From contig JAAVHV010000002.1 of NCBI GenBank assembly GCA_014799505.1, positions 1-38,957 on the forward strand: a stretch of 38,957 bases of DNA. The letters are read 5' to 3'. The notes under the pieces were generated by a model that was given only the letters and a program-made list of their open reading frames with translations, was not told the DNA's origin and did not search any database. Origin of the DNA: Clostridiales bacterium. Lineage in GTDB: Bacteria > Bacillota > Clostridia > Oscillospirales > Oscillospiraceae. Position numbers and translations under genes: made by a program. Positions 31,209-38,957 of the stretch are shown here, piece after piece. Numbering within the stretch: position 1 is the stretch's first letter; every line of letters begins with the position of its first letter.

Positions 31209-32564
31209 GTGGACAGGGATCTGACAAAGGGGCCGGTGATGGCCTCCATGCTGCGCTTTGCCGTCCCCATGATCCTGGGCGACCTGCTCCAGCAGTGCTA
31301 TAACGTGGCGGACACCCTGATCGTGGGCAATTACTTGGGCAAAAACGCCCTGGCGGCGGTGGGGTCGTCCTTCACGCTGATGACCTTCCTGACCTCCATC
31401 CTGCTGGGGCTGTGCATGGGCAGCGGGGCGGTGTTCTCCATGCGGTTCGGTCAGCGGGACGAGGCCGGCCTGCGGGAGGGGGCGCTGGCCTCCTTCGCCC
31501 TGATCGCCGCCCTCACTCTGGTGCTGAACATCGCCGCCTTCGCCTGCCTGGACTGGGTTCGGGTATTCCTCCGGGTTCCGGGGGAAGTGTGGGGGATGAT
31601 GCGGGAGTATCTGGCGGTGATCTTCTGCGGCATCGCCGCCACGTTTCTGTATAACTATTTCGCCTCGTTCCTGCGTTCGGTGGGCAATTCCGTGGTACCG
31701 CTGGTCTTTCTGGCGGCGTCCGCCGCGCTGAACATCGGTCTGGATCTGTGGTTTGTGCTGGGCCTGGAGTGGGGCGCTGCGGGGGCCGCGTGGGCCACCG
31801 TGGCCGCCCAGTACGTCTCCGGCCTGGGTATCATGGTCTACGCCCTGGCCCGGTGCCCCCAGCTGCGCCCGTCCAGGGGTGTCCCTCTGCGCTGGGCCCG
31901 GGTGCGGGAGATCGCCGGGTTTTCCATCCTCACCTGTGTCCAGCAGTCGGTGATGAACCTGGGCATCCTGATGGTTCAGGGACTGGTGAACAGCTTCGGC
32001 CCCACGGTGATGGCAGCCTTTGCCGCGGCGGTGAAGATCGACGCCTTCGCCTATATGCCCGTCCAGGACTTCGGCAACGCCTTCTCCACCTTCATCGCCC
32101 AGAACTACGGCGCAAAAAAGGCGGAGCGTATCCGCGCCGGGCTGAAGGGCGCGGTATGCTCCGCCATGGTGTTTTGTCTGGTGATTTCCGCTCTGGTGTG
32201 GGTGTTCGCCCGGCCGCTGATGGGGCTGTTTGTGGAGGGCGGCGACGTGGACACCATCCTGGCGGGTGTGCGCTATCTGCGCATTGAAGGCGCGTTCTAC
32301 TGCGGCATCGGCTGCCTGTTCCTGCTGTACGGCCTGTACCGTGCGCTGGGCAGGCCGGGGATGTCGGTGGTGCTGACGGTGATCTCCCTGGGCACCCGGG
32401 TGGCGCTGGCCCACATCCTGTCCGCTGTCCCCGCCATCGGCGTGGCGGGCATCTGGTGGTCAGTGCCCATCGGCTGGTTTTTGGCGGACGCCGCCGGCCT
32501 GGGATATTATCTGCTGCGGCGAAATCAACTGCTTAACTGGGACAGCGGGGCTCAGGCCCTGTGA
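31209..32564 (+). CDS. MATE-family efflux transporter
   Basis: The 451-residue integral membrane protein has about 12 hydrophobic segments in the MATE (NorM/DinF) pattern: GPVMASMLRFAVPMILGDLLQQCYNVADTLIVGNYLGKNALAAVG, LGLCMGSGAVFSMRFGQRDEAGLREG, and the second-half repeat GFSILTCVQQSVMNLGILMVQGLVNSFG. Such proteins export cationic drugs, metabolites or siderophore-like compounds with H+ or Na+; the substrate is unknown. The start is GTG at 31209 after GGGGGCGG. The 3' end overlaps the convergent CobA-HemD gene by 13 bp, so no terminator separates them. Confidence 0.93.
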   Translation: MDRDLTKGPVMASMLRFAVPMILGDLLQQCYNVADTLIVGNYLGKNALAAVGSSFTLMTFLTSILLGLCMGSGAVFSMRFGQRDEAGLREGALASFALIAALTLVLNIAAFACLDWVRVFLRVPGEVWGMMREYLAVIFCGIAATFLYNYFASFLRSVGNSVVPLVFLAASAALNIGLDLWFVLGLEWGAAGAAWATVAAQYVSGLGIMVYALARCPQLRPSRGVPLRWARVREIAGFSILTCVQQSVMNLGILMVQGLVNSFGPTVMAAFAAAVKIDAFAYMPVQDFGNAFSTFIAQNYGAKKAERIRAGLKGAVCSAMVFCLVISALVWVFARPLMGLFVEGGDVDTILAGVRYLRIEGAFYCGIGCLFLLYGLYRALGRPGMSVVLTVISLGTRVALAHILSAVPAIGVAGIWWSVPIGWFLADAAGLGYYLLRRNQLLNWDSGAQAL

Positions 32565-34039
32565 TGGGACAGAATGGCCGCCGCGATCCCCTCTACCGAG
32601 GTGTCCTGGGCGACAATCGGGGTTCCGCCCCAGCTCCGGGCCAGGGCGGCGGCGGTCACCCCGCCGATGCAGACACACTGGGCACGCGGGGGGACGCCAC
32701 CCTGCTGTTCCAGGAACATCTTGACCCCGCCGGCACTGGTAAAGACCAGGTAGTCCGCCCGCTCCAGCCATTCCCCCGCCTCCTCTGTCAGGGGGGCCGG
32801 GACGGCATCATAGAGGTGGATGTCCCGCACGACGCGGGACGCCGAGAGGGTCTGGAACAGCTCGTCCGAGCCCAGCCGGGAGCGCAGCAGGACGATCTCC
32901 TCCTGAGGCGGGACGGTGTCCAGCAGAGCCTGGGCCAGGGCGGCGGTGGTGTAGCTCTCCGGGCACAGGTCGGCCCGGAAGCCCTGGGCGGACAGCGCTT
33001 TGCCGGTGGCCGCGCCGATGACGGCGAAGCGGCAGGAATGGAGACGCCGCAGATCCACCCGCTCCGATTTCAGCCGCCGGAAAAATTCCTTGACCCCATT
33101 GGCGCTGGTGAACACCAACCAGCGGGGTGCGCCGTCACACAGGCTGTCCAGCTTGATGGGCAGGGGCAGCTCCCGGATCACAGACTGCTGGGCGATGAAC
33201 GTCCTGGCCCCCAAGGGCTCCAGGGCCGCGCTCAGCTTTTTTGTCATGGGTTCCGACCCGGACAGGCCCACCGTCACCCCCTCCAGCGGGGCGGCCATGG
33301 GGGAGGACAGGTCCAGACCGGCCACCTCCCCCACCACAATGACCGCCGGGGGCCGCACATTGGCCGCGCGGGTCTTTTCCCCGATGTCCGCCAGCGTCCC
33401 CCGGACAGCGGCGGGATGGGGGGAATTGCCCCCGGACAGGACGGCGGCGGGGGTACTCCCCGGCTTTCCCGCGGCCATCAGCCGCTGGGCGATCTGTTCC
33501 AGCCGGGACAGGCCCATGAGGAACACCAGCGTCCCGGGCAGTCGGGCCAGGTCGTCCAGATATTCCGGCAGACCGTCCCCGGTGTCCGCCGTATGGGCGG
33601 TGACGATGTGGACGCTTCGGCTCAGCCCCCGGTGGGTGGCGGGGATGCCCGCCATGGCCGGGATCGCCAGGGCGGAGGTGATGCCGGGCACCACCTGACA
33701 GGGAATACCCGCCTTCTCCAGGGCCATCAGCTCCTCCCCGCCCCGGCCAAAGACAAAGGGGTCGCCCCCCTTGAGGCGCACCACCGTTTTGCCCTCCTGG
33801 GCGCACTGGATGAGCTTGGCGCAGATGTCCTCCTGGCTGGCGGAGTGCTTGTCCCCCTGGCGTTTGCCCATGTAAATGACCTGGGCGTGGCCGGGAACCT
33901 CCCGCAGCAGCGCCTTGTCAATGAGGTCGTCGTAGACGACCACGTCGCAGCTTCGCAGCAGCCGCAGCCCCCGCAGGGTGATGAGGTCGGCTGTGCCGCA
34001 GCCCGCCCCCACCAGATAGACTTTACCCGCTTTTTCCAT
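32552..34039 (-). CDS. cobA-hemD: Uroporphyrinogen-III C-methyltransferase / uroporphyrinogen-III synthase fusion
   Basis: The 495-residue fusion carries CobA/SUMT (about 1-243; VYLVGAGCGTADLITLRGLRLL, VVRLKGGDPFVFGRGGEE, VVPGITSALAIPAMAGIPATHRGLS), which adds two methyls to uroporphyrinogen III to give precorrin-2. HemD follows (about 248-495; VGLSGSEPMTKKLSAALEPLG, LVFTSANGVKEFF, YLVFTSAGGVKMF, CVCIGGVTAAAL), making uroporphyrinogen III. It commits tetrapyrrole to siroheme and, in principle, cobalamin. AAGGAG lies 9 nt before the ATG at 34039; the ATG at 34045 is too close. It overlaps the upstream gene by 17 nt and MATE by 13 nt. Confidence 0.95.
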   Translation of the reverse strand: MEKAGKVYLVGAGCGTADLITLRGLRLLRSCDVVVYDDLIDKALLREVPGHAQVIYMGKRQGDKHSASQEDICAKLIQCAQEGKTVVRLKGGDPFVFGRGGEELMALEKAGIPCQVVPGITSALAIPAMAGIPATHRGLSRSVHIVTAHTADTGDGLPEYLDDLARLPGTLVFLMGLSRLEQIAQRLMAAGKPGSTPAAVLSGGNSPHPAAVRGTLADIGEKTRAANVRPPAVIVVGEVAGLDLSSPMAAPLEGVTVGLSGSEPMTKKLSAALEPLGARTFIAQQSVIRELPLPIKLDSLCDGAPRWLVFTSANGVKEFFRRLKSERVDLRRLHSCRFAVIGAATGKALSAQGFRADLCPESYTTAALAQALLDTVPPQEEIVLLRSRLGSDELFQTLSASRVVRDIHLYDAVPAPLTEEAGEWLERADYLVFTSAGGVKMFLEQQGGVPPRAQCVCIGGVTAAALARSWGGTPIVAQDTSVEGIAAAILSHHRA

Positions 34040-34664
34040 GGCCATCCGCTCCTTCCTGATGCAGCTTCAAAATGTCCTCCGTCTCCTCCCCGCTCAGCGG
34101 CCCGCCGCGCTCCAGGCTGGCGGCGAACAGGGCGGCAAAAAATCTGCTCCGAACCGCCTCGTCGGGGAGCGCCTCTTTGGCCAGATCCCGTGTGCCGTCC
34201 AAATAGGCCAGGATCTCCCCAAACCGCTCCGGGATCATGGCGTCGATCTGCTTTTTCCAATAGATCGCGCCGGTGGGGCTGGCCCCGCCGGTGGAGATGC
34301 CCACGCTGAGCCCGCCCCGCTTGACCAGGGCGGGAAACAGGAAGGAGCAGTAGTCCCGGTCGTCCACCACGTTCACCGGGATCCGCTGTTCCCGGCACAG
34401 CCCGGAGATGCGGTGGTTCAGCGAACGGTCGTCCGTGGCGGCGATGACAAAGGCTTTGTCCTTCAAAAGCTCCGGGGTAAAGGCTCGCTCCAGCAGCGAC
34501 AGGCCGGGGATCGCCCGGATGGCCGGGGAAATATCCGGGGCGCACACCGTCAGCCGAGGGCCGTAGGGCAGCAGCTTTTCGATTTTACGTTGCGCCACGG
34601 TGGAGCCGCCCACAATGAGGCCCTCCTGCCGGTCAAGCTCCACAAAAAACGGGAAATACGCCAT
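34023..34664 (-). CDS. Precorrin-2 dehydrogenase / sirohydrochlorin ferrochelatase-like
   Basis: The 213-residue protein matches the Met8p/CysG N-terminal family that oxidises precorrin-2 with NAD+ and, in bifunctional members, inserts iron to make siroheme. It has a Rossmann start (YFPFFVELDRQEGLIVGGSTVAQRKIEKLL), FVIAATDDRSLNHRISGLCREQRIPVNVVDDRDYCSFLFPALVKRGGLSVGISTGGASPTGA and a helical dimerisation tail. GGSTVA replaces the usual GGGxVA. Whether it also chelates iron cannot be decided. It lies between the ABC ATPase and CobA-HemD, overlapping the latter, so both siroheme steps are translated together. Confidence 0.93.
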   Translation of the reverse strand: MAYFPFFVELDRQEGLIVGGSTVAQRKIEKLLPYGPRLTVCAPDISPAIRAIPGLSLLERAFTPELLKDKAFVIAATDDRSLNHRISGLCREQRIPVNVVDDRDYCSFLFPALVKRGGLSVGISTGGASPTGAIYWKKQIDAMIPERFGEILAYLDGTRDLAKEALPDEAVRSRFFAALFAASLERGGPLSGEETEDILKLHQEGADGHGKSG

Positions 34665-34679
34665 ATACGCTCCCCTCCG

Positions 34680-35435
34680 TCACTGATAATAGTATTGCCA
34701 GCCGCCCTCCGTCATGACCCGGGCCAGCCGGACGCCAAAGGCCCGATCCAAAATCCCCGACTCAAATGCCTCTTCCGGTGTGCCCCGGAAGGGCAGGCCC
34801 CCTTCGGCGGCTACCGCGATCTCATCTGCCCAGCGCAGGGCGAGGCACAGGTCGTGGAGCACCATGAGCACCGCCCTGCCCTCCCCCGCCAGGCGGCGGG
34901 CGGTGGCCATGACCTCCAGCTGGTTGGCCACGTCCAGGAAGGTGGTGGGCTCGTCCATCAGGATGGTCTCGGTGTCCTGGGCCAGGGCCATGGCCAGATA
35001 GACCTTCTGCCGCTGACCCCCGCTGAGCTCCTCCATGGAGCGGTCGGCAAAGGCGGCGGCGTCCGCCCATCGGAGGGCCTTTTCCACCATCTCGTAGTCC
35101 TCTTTTCGGTAGCGGCGGGGGTAGGAGAGATAGGGAAAGCGGCCGTGGAGCACCATCCGCTGGGCCGTGATATTGGGGGTGTTCCGGGACTGGGCCAGAT
35201 AGGTGACCTTCTGGGCCAGCTGCCGGGGGGTGATCTGGTCAGAAGGCGTCCCATCCACCAGGATCTCCCCGCCCAGCTTGGGCTGAAGGCCCAAAATCGT
35301 TTTCAGCAGGGTGCTCTTCCCGCATCCGTTGGGGCCCAGCAGGGCAAGCACTTTTCCGGGCGTCAGTTCCATGGACACTCCGCTCAGTACCACCTGCCTG
35401 CCGTAGCCTGCCGACAGGCCCTTCAGCTCAATCAT
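34680..35435 (-). CDS. FecE/BtuD-type ABC transporter ATP-binding protein
   Basis: The 251-residue ATPase has Walker A LLGPNGCGKSTLLK, Q-loop VTYLAQ, signature LSGGQRQKVYLAMALAQ, Walker B ILMDEPTTFLD and H-loop MVLHD. The order and the motif QLEVMATARRLA are those of ATPases energising iron-siderophore, heme and cobalamin importers (COG1120). Its start overlaps the permease stop by 8 nt, and the precorrin-2 dehydrogenase follows after 15 nt. With the permease and binding protein it makes a complete importer. Confidence 0.95.
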   Translation of the reverse strand: MIELKGLSAGYGRQVVLSGVSMELTPGKVLALLGPNGCGKSTLLKTILGLQPKLGGEILVDGTPSDQITPRQLAQKVTYLAQSRNTPNITAQRMVLHGRFPYLSYPRRYRKEDYEMVEKALRWADAAAFADRSMEELSGGQRQKVYLAMALAQDTETILMDEPTTFLDVANQLEVMATARRLAGEGRAVLMVLHDLCLALRWADEIAVAAEGGLPFRGTPEEAFESGILDRAFGVRLARVMTEGGWQYYYQ

Positions 35436-36447
35436 GGATGCGCCCCCCTCTCTGCTTCAGCAGCAGGAAGATGAAAAAGGGCCCGCCCACAAAGGACAGC
35501 ACAATACCCACCGGCAGCTCGTAGGGGGCGAACAGCACCCGGCCCAGCAGGTCGCAGGCGGTGAGCATGGCCGCGCCCCCCAGAGCGGAGCCCAGGATGA
35601 GGGTGCGGCTCTCCTCCCCCAGCAGGCGGCGCATGATGTGGGGCACGATAAGCCCCACAAAGCCCAGCAGGCCGCAGAAGCTGACGGCTGCCCCCGCCAG
35701 GGCGGCGGCCAGCGCCAGCAGGAGCAGCCGCATGGGCTTCACCCGCAGACCCAGGCTCTGGGACACGTCCCGGCCCAGCATGAGCACGTCCAGCTCCCCG
35801 GCCAGGGACAGCACCAGCACAAAGGCGGGCAGGATAACCCAGAAGGCGGGGGCCAGCTTTGCCATGGTCAGGTTGGCCAGACTGCCGATGCGGAAATCCG
35901 AGTAGCCCAGCAGCGCGTCGGGCACGAAGGTGACCACCGCGTCGATGCCGGCGGAGAAGATGGCGGACACCGCCATGCCCGCCAGGATGAGGGTGAGCTT
36001 GGAGGCCCCGGTGCGCTCGGCGATGAACAGCACCAGCATCACCCCCACCAGCGCCCCCAAAAACGCGGCCAGCGGGATGAACCCCGCGGCGGTAGGGGCG
36101 ACAGCCCCCAGCAGGGCCACCATCAGCCCTGCCCCGGCGTTGACGCCGATGATGTTGGGGGCGGCCATGGGGTTGCTCAGCACCGCCTGGATCACCGTCC
36201 CGGACACAGCCAGGGACATTCCCGCCAGCAGGCAGCCGCAGGTCCGGGGCAGGCGGGCGTAGAGGATGATCTGGGCCTGGGGCCCTTCCCCCCGCCCCAG
36301 CAGGGCGCGCAGGGTGTGGCCCAGGCTGACGGGCACCGCCCCCAAGCAGAGGCTCAGCACGGCGGCCAGCGCGGTCAGCCCGCACAGGACCGCCCAGACC
36401 AGCGCTTTATTGACTTTGTGGGTAGAGGATGTCCGCGAGCTTTTCAT
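35428..36447 (-). CDS. FecCD-family ABC transporter permease
   Basis: The 339-residue protein has the FecCD/BtuC pattern of about ten membrane helices: LPRTCGCLLAGMSLAVSGTVIQAVLSNPMAAPNIIGVNAGAG, LTLILAGMAVSAIFSAG, DVSQSLGLRV, CGLLGFVGLIVPHIMRRLLGEESRTLI and a C-terminal GPFFIFLLLK. It is the transmembrane subunit for uptake of iron chelates, heme or corrinoids. GGGGAGAA lies just before the ATG at 36447, which is 41 nt inside the binding-protein gene, so the two are translationally coupled. Confidence 0.95.
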   Translation of the reverse strand: MKSSRTSSTHKVNKALVWAVLCGLTALAAVLSLCLGAVPVSLGHTLRALLGRGEGPQAQIILYARLPRTCGCLLAGMSLAVSGTVIQAVLSNPMAAPNIIGVNAGAGLMVALLGAVAPTAAGFIPLAAFLGALVGVMLVLFIAERTGASKLTLILAGMAVSAIFSAGIDAVVTFVPDALLGYSDFRIGSLANLTMAKLAPAFWVILPAFVLVLSLAGELDVLMLGRDVSQSLGLRVKPMRLLLLALAAALAGAAVSFCGLLGFVGLIVPHIMRRLLGEESRTLILGSALGGAAMLTACDLLGRVLFAPYELPVGIVLSFVGGPFFIFLLLKQRGGRIHD

Positions 36448-37369
36448 AGGCTTCTCCCCAGCGTGCGTTCGGTTTCAGGTTGTAAAGGGCCTGCTCCATG
36501 GTATAGAAGCGGCCCTCCCTGACGGCGGTCAGGTTTTCCCAGGCGGGGTTGGATAGCAGGGTGGCCTCCAGCGTGGCCATGGCCTTGGTGGGATCCGAGC
36601 CCTGGAGGGCCACGAAAATATAGTCCGGATCGGCGGCGATGATGGCCTCCAGGCTCAGCTCCTCCAGCAGGGAAGCGTCGCTGTCGGCGATGTTGACGCA
36701 GCCCAGCGCGGCCAGCATCTCGCCCAGCACGGTGCCCTCGCTGCCCTTGACCTTGCAGGACGAGCCGGTGGCCCGCATACACAGCACCCGGGGGGCGGAG
36801 CCGTCCTGACGGGCGACGGCGGCCTCCACCCGCGCGGCGACGTTTTCGCCGTAAAGGGTGTAGTTCTCCGGACGCCCGGTGAGGCGGGTGCAGATCTCCA
36901 GCATCCGCAGGTAATCGTCAAAGCCGTCCACGTCGAAATAGGCCACCGGGATGCCCGCCTGGGCCAGCGTTGGCTCCAGCTCCAGGTCGGCGGCGGTGGA
37001 CACGCTGCCGATGACCAGGTCGGGCCGCGCGGCCAGCAGCACCTCCAGGTTGGGCTCCTTGACCGCCCCCAGGTCGACCACATCGCCGCCCAGGTCCAGG
37101 TCGAAGGAGGTCCAGGCGTCATTGGCGGCGGCCACCAGCGTGTCCCGTCCCCCGGCCAGACACCAGATGTCCGCGAAGCTGCCGATGAGGGCGGCTGTCC
37201 GGGTGGGCGGGGCCACCGTCACCTCCCGGCCCAGGTCGTCGGTAAAGACAATGGTCTCCGATACCGGAGGGGTTGGGGCGGCAGTCTGCCCCACCCTCTG
37301 CCCGCCGCAGCCGGTGAGCAGGATGAGCAGCGCCGCCAGAATAAAAGCGAATCGGTTCCGTTTCATCAT
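36407..37369 (-). CDS. Substrate-binding lipoprotein of an iron/corrinoid-type ABC importer
   Basis: The 320-residue protein has a lipoprotein signal (MMKRNRFAFILAALLILLTGC; lipobox LLTGC, Cys21) and a class III periplasmic-binding fold: TIVFTDDLGREVTVAPPTRTAALIGSFADIW, LEVLLAARPDLVIGS, a long helix, then DPDYIFVALQGSDPTKAMATLEATLLSNPAWENLTAVREGRFYTM. The family includes BtuF, FhuD and heme-binding proteins; the ligand cannot be read from sequence. Two adjacent ATGs (37369, 37366) follow GGAG; the second has better spacing. A terminator lies only 17 nt upstream, with no promoter between. Confidence 0.94.
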   Translation of the reverse strand: MMKRNRFAFILAALLILLTGCGGQRVGQTAAPTPPVSETIVFTDDLGREVTVAPPTRTAALIGSFADIWCLAGGRDTLVAAANDAWTSFDLDLGGDVVDLGAVKEPNLEVLLAARPDLVIGSVSTAADLELEPTLAQAGIPVAYFDVDGFDDYLRMLEICTRLTGRPENYTLYGENVAARVEAAVARQDGSAPRVLCMRATGSSCKVKGSEGTVLGEMLAALGCVNIADSDASLLEELSLEAIIAADPDYIFVALQGSDPTKAMATLEATLLSNPAWENLTAVREGRFYTMEQALYNLKPNARWGEAYEKLADILYPQSQ

Positions 37370-37386
37370 CGTTCTCCAAACTTGAA

Positions 37387-37420
37387 AAAGGACGTCCCGG
37401 CTTTCACCGGGACGTCCTTT
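37387..37420. terminator. Terminator between asrC and the ABC/siroheme genes
   Basis: A perfect 14-bp stem AAAGGACGTCCCGG/CCGGGACGTCCTTT (37387-37420), loop CTTTCA. In the minus direction the stem continues into TTTTTC at the end, 17 nt before the binding-protein start. Downstream genes have no visible promoter, so it probably acts as a partial terminator in one long transcript. Confidence 0.85.
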
Positions 37421-37440
37421 CCAGTGACAGGAAATTACAA

Positions 37441-38508
37441 TCAGGCCTGGGGCCCGGCGGTGTGATGCTGCTCGATGGGCTTGACGTTGAAGTTGGAGCG
37501 GTACTCAGTCTCGTGCCAGAACATATCCTCGGCCACCAGGCACTCGGGATTGAGCTCCACGCCCTCCAGGATGAGTTCCTTGAATTTCTTGTACCCGGCC
37601 CGGTCAATGAGGTGTCCGCCGTGGAGGTACTCGGGCTTGTAGTCCATGACCCAGGCGGAGAACTTCTGCCAGTTCTTCAGCACGCCGATGATCACGTCCT
37701 CGCTGGCCCAGTTCAGGAACATTTTGCCCGTGCGGGGGGTCTGCCGGCCGGTACGGCCGCCCAGGATCACCCGGTACAGGGGCTTCTCGCTCCGAGTCCA
37801 CGCGCTGGTGGGGCAAGCCCTGACGCACTCGCCGCAGCCCACGCAGCAGCAGGGATCCTTGTCGACCTTGGCGATGCCCTCGTTGAGGGACAGCACCCGG
37901 GTGGCGCCGTGCTCACAGGCCCGGACGCAGGCGCCGCAGCCGATGCAGCGCTCGGCGTGGTAGGTCATCTTGGACACGCCGATGATGCCGAAGTCGCACA
38001 TATGGGCCTTGTTGCAGTCGTTGGGGCAGCCGGAGATATTGATCTTGATGTGGTAGTGGCTGGGGAAGATGATGGGTTCGATCTTCCGGGCCAGCTCAAA
38101 GGTGTTGATGTTGCCGCAGATGCAGTGGTAGTTGCCGATGCAGGCGGTGATGTTCCGGGCGCCGATGGTGGGATAGCCGGACTTGGGATCCCAGGGCTGG
38201 GGCTCGTGGGCCACGGTGTCCATGTTCACGTCGCACAGCTCGGAATCCACCTCTTTGATGTACTGCTCCAGGTACTCGTTGACGGCGGGGATGTTCTCGT
38301 ACTTGATGCCGGCGATGTCGAAGGTCTGACGGGTGCCGAAGTGGAAGTTCCCATCGCCCCAGGTCTTGGCGATGTACTTGACATTTTCCAGGTACTTGGC
38401 GTCTACCATGCCGCCGGGAACACGCATCTGGAGCATGAACTCGCCGGGAACCTTGGACTGGCGGAAGCAGTTCAGACGTGTCTTTTTGACGTTGATGTCA
38501 TGATTCAT
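37441..38508 (-). CDS. asrC: Anaerobic sulfite reductase subunit C
   Basis: The 355-residue protein is the siroheme/[4Fe-4S] catalytic subunit that reduces sulfite to sulfide with electrons from AsrA and AsrB. An N-terminal nitrite/sulfite-reductase ferredoxin-like domain (LQMRVPGGMVD, FHFGTRQTFDIAGI) leads to the siroheme-Fe-S cysteines (TACIGNYHC and NISGCPNDCNKA). A two-cluster ferredoxin insert (CIGCGACVRACEHGA, CVGCGECVRACPTSAW) follows. AAAGGAG lies 9 nt before the ATG. It is 17 nt downstream of asrB. The siroheme it needs is made by genes just downstream. Confidence 0.95.
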   Translation of the reverse strand: MNHDINVKKTRLNCFRQSKVPGEFMLQMRVPGGMVDAKYLENVKYIAKTWGDGNFHFGTRQTFDIAGIKYENIPAVNEYLEQYIKEVDSELCDVNMDTVAHEPQPWDPKSGYPTIGARNITACIGNYHCICGNINTFELARKIEPIIFPSHYHIKINISGCPNDCNKAHMCDFGIIGVSKMTYHAERCIGCGACVRACEHGATRVLSLNEGIAKVDKDPCCCVGCGECVRACPTSAWTRSEKPLYRVILGGRTGRQTPRTGKMFLNWASEDVIIGVLKNWQKFSAWVMDYKPEYLHGGHLIDRAGYKKFKELILEGVELNPECLVAEDMFWHETEYRSNFNVKPIEQHHTAGPQA

Positions 38509-38525
38509 CGTTCATTGCTCCTTTC

Positions 38526-38957
38526 TCAGTCCACCAGGTCGCGGGCCACGGTGTAGGGGAACACAGGCCCGTCCAGGCAGACATAGGTCTCGTCGATACG
38601 GCAGTGGCCGCACTTGCCCACGGCACAGGACATCTTCCGCTCGAAGCTCATCCAGATCTTCTCCGCATCCACGCCGTTCTTCAGCAGCTCCAGGCCGGTG
38701 AACTTCATCATGGGGGGCGGGCCCACCACGACCACGGCGTACTCGCCCGCGAAGGAATCCCAGGGGATCTCCTTGACGAAAGCGGTGACCATGCCGGTGC
38801 GCCAGCCGTCCTTGGTGTCGTTGTCCAGGGCGTAGATGGTGGAGAATTTCTCCTTCCAGGACTCCAGCTCCTTGTGGAACACGATGCCCTCCTCGTTCTT
38901 AAAGCCGGAGATCAGGTGAACGCTCTTGGCCGTGTCGGGCTCAGCCGCGAACAGGTT
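38526..38957 (-). CDS. asrB: Anaerobic sulfite reductase subunit B (5' end outside the window)
   Basis: The frame is open to the window edge (NLFAAEPDTAKSVHLISGFK), so this is the C-terminal 143 residues of AsrB. AsrB is the FAD/NAD(P)H-binding subunit related to dihydroorotate dehydrogenase electron-transfer proteins. Visible are the NAD-binding end (AVVVVGPPPMMKFTGLELL), SFERKMSCAVGKCGHC and YVCLDGPVF, whose four cysteines bind a [2Fe-2S] cluster. It passes electrons from NADH to AsrC. asrA is expected just beyond the right edge. Confidence 0.93.
   Translation of the reverse strand, partial: NLFAAEPDTAKSVHLISGFKNEEGIVFHKELESWKEKFSTIYALDNDTKDGWRTGMVTAFVKEIPWDSFAGEYAVVVVGPPPMMKFTGLELLKNGVDAEKIWMSFERKMSCAVGKCGHCRIDETYVCLDGPVFPYTVARDLVD

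Overview
The window looks like chromosomal DNA of a Gram-positive, strictly anaerobic Clostridia member, most likely an Oscillospirales gut commensal related to Flavonifractor/Lawsonibacter/Intestinimonas. This is inferred from the high G+C content, AGGAGG-type ribosome binding sites, TTGACA/TATAAT promoters, a T-box leader, single-membrane lipoproteins with no outer-membrane genes, formate-THF ligase, an anaerobic (Asr-type) sulfite reductase, and the Bacillus/Clostridia gene order nnrE/D - lipoprotein - alr - mazF. I could not run a database search, so the genus is a guess.

Layout. 1-9.4 kb: a divergent pair (M29 aminopeptidase, asnA), a lipoprotein, a YkuD L,D-transpeptidase with Ig-like and SLH domains behind an array of RNA-type hairpins, a DtxR-like regulator, L-asparaginase divergent from a short thioredoxin-reductase-like flavoprotein, a small P-loop ATPase, a nitroreductase and a GlgX-type debranching enzyme. 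9.4-17.2 kb (minus strand): fhs, then a compact, translationally coupled set polA - nucleoside phosphorylase - rimI - GNAT - small membrane protein - tsaD. 17.3-17.7 kb: an A+T-rich orphan immunity-like gene. 17.8-21.9 kb: a T-box-controlled ybjQ-pheS-pheT operon. 21.9-26.6 kb: a tandem repeat that carries -35 boxes for both directions, then nnrE/D, a lipoprotein, alr, mazF without mazE, and a secreted protein. 26.6-28.4 kb: a candidate small RNA or leader, then gltX. 28.4-30.3 kb: a GRAM-like protein divergent from a tiny XRE repressor with twin operators, then an XRE-multispan membrane protein. 30.4-31.1 kb: a two-gene tRNA-Ser operon threaded with a family of covarying palindromic repeats. 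31.2-39.0 kb: a MATE transporter and, on the minus strand, asrB-asrC, an iron/tetrapyrrole-type ABC importer, precorrin-2 dehydrogenase and a CobA-HemD fusion.

How parts fit together. The right end reads as one physiological module: AsrC is a siroheme/Fe-S sulfite reductase, the genes downstream make siroheme from uroporphyrinogen precursors, and the importer could bring in iron or a corrinoid. The central part is translation and cell-wall housekeeping (PheRS, GluRS, TsaD, RimI, tRNA-Ser, Alr). The least explained signals are non-coding: the hairpin array before the L,D-transpeptidase, the promoter-bearing tandem repeat, the putative RNA before gltX, and the tRNA-Ser repeats. No prophage, IS element, CRISPR array or recognisable new defence system was seen.
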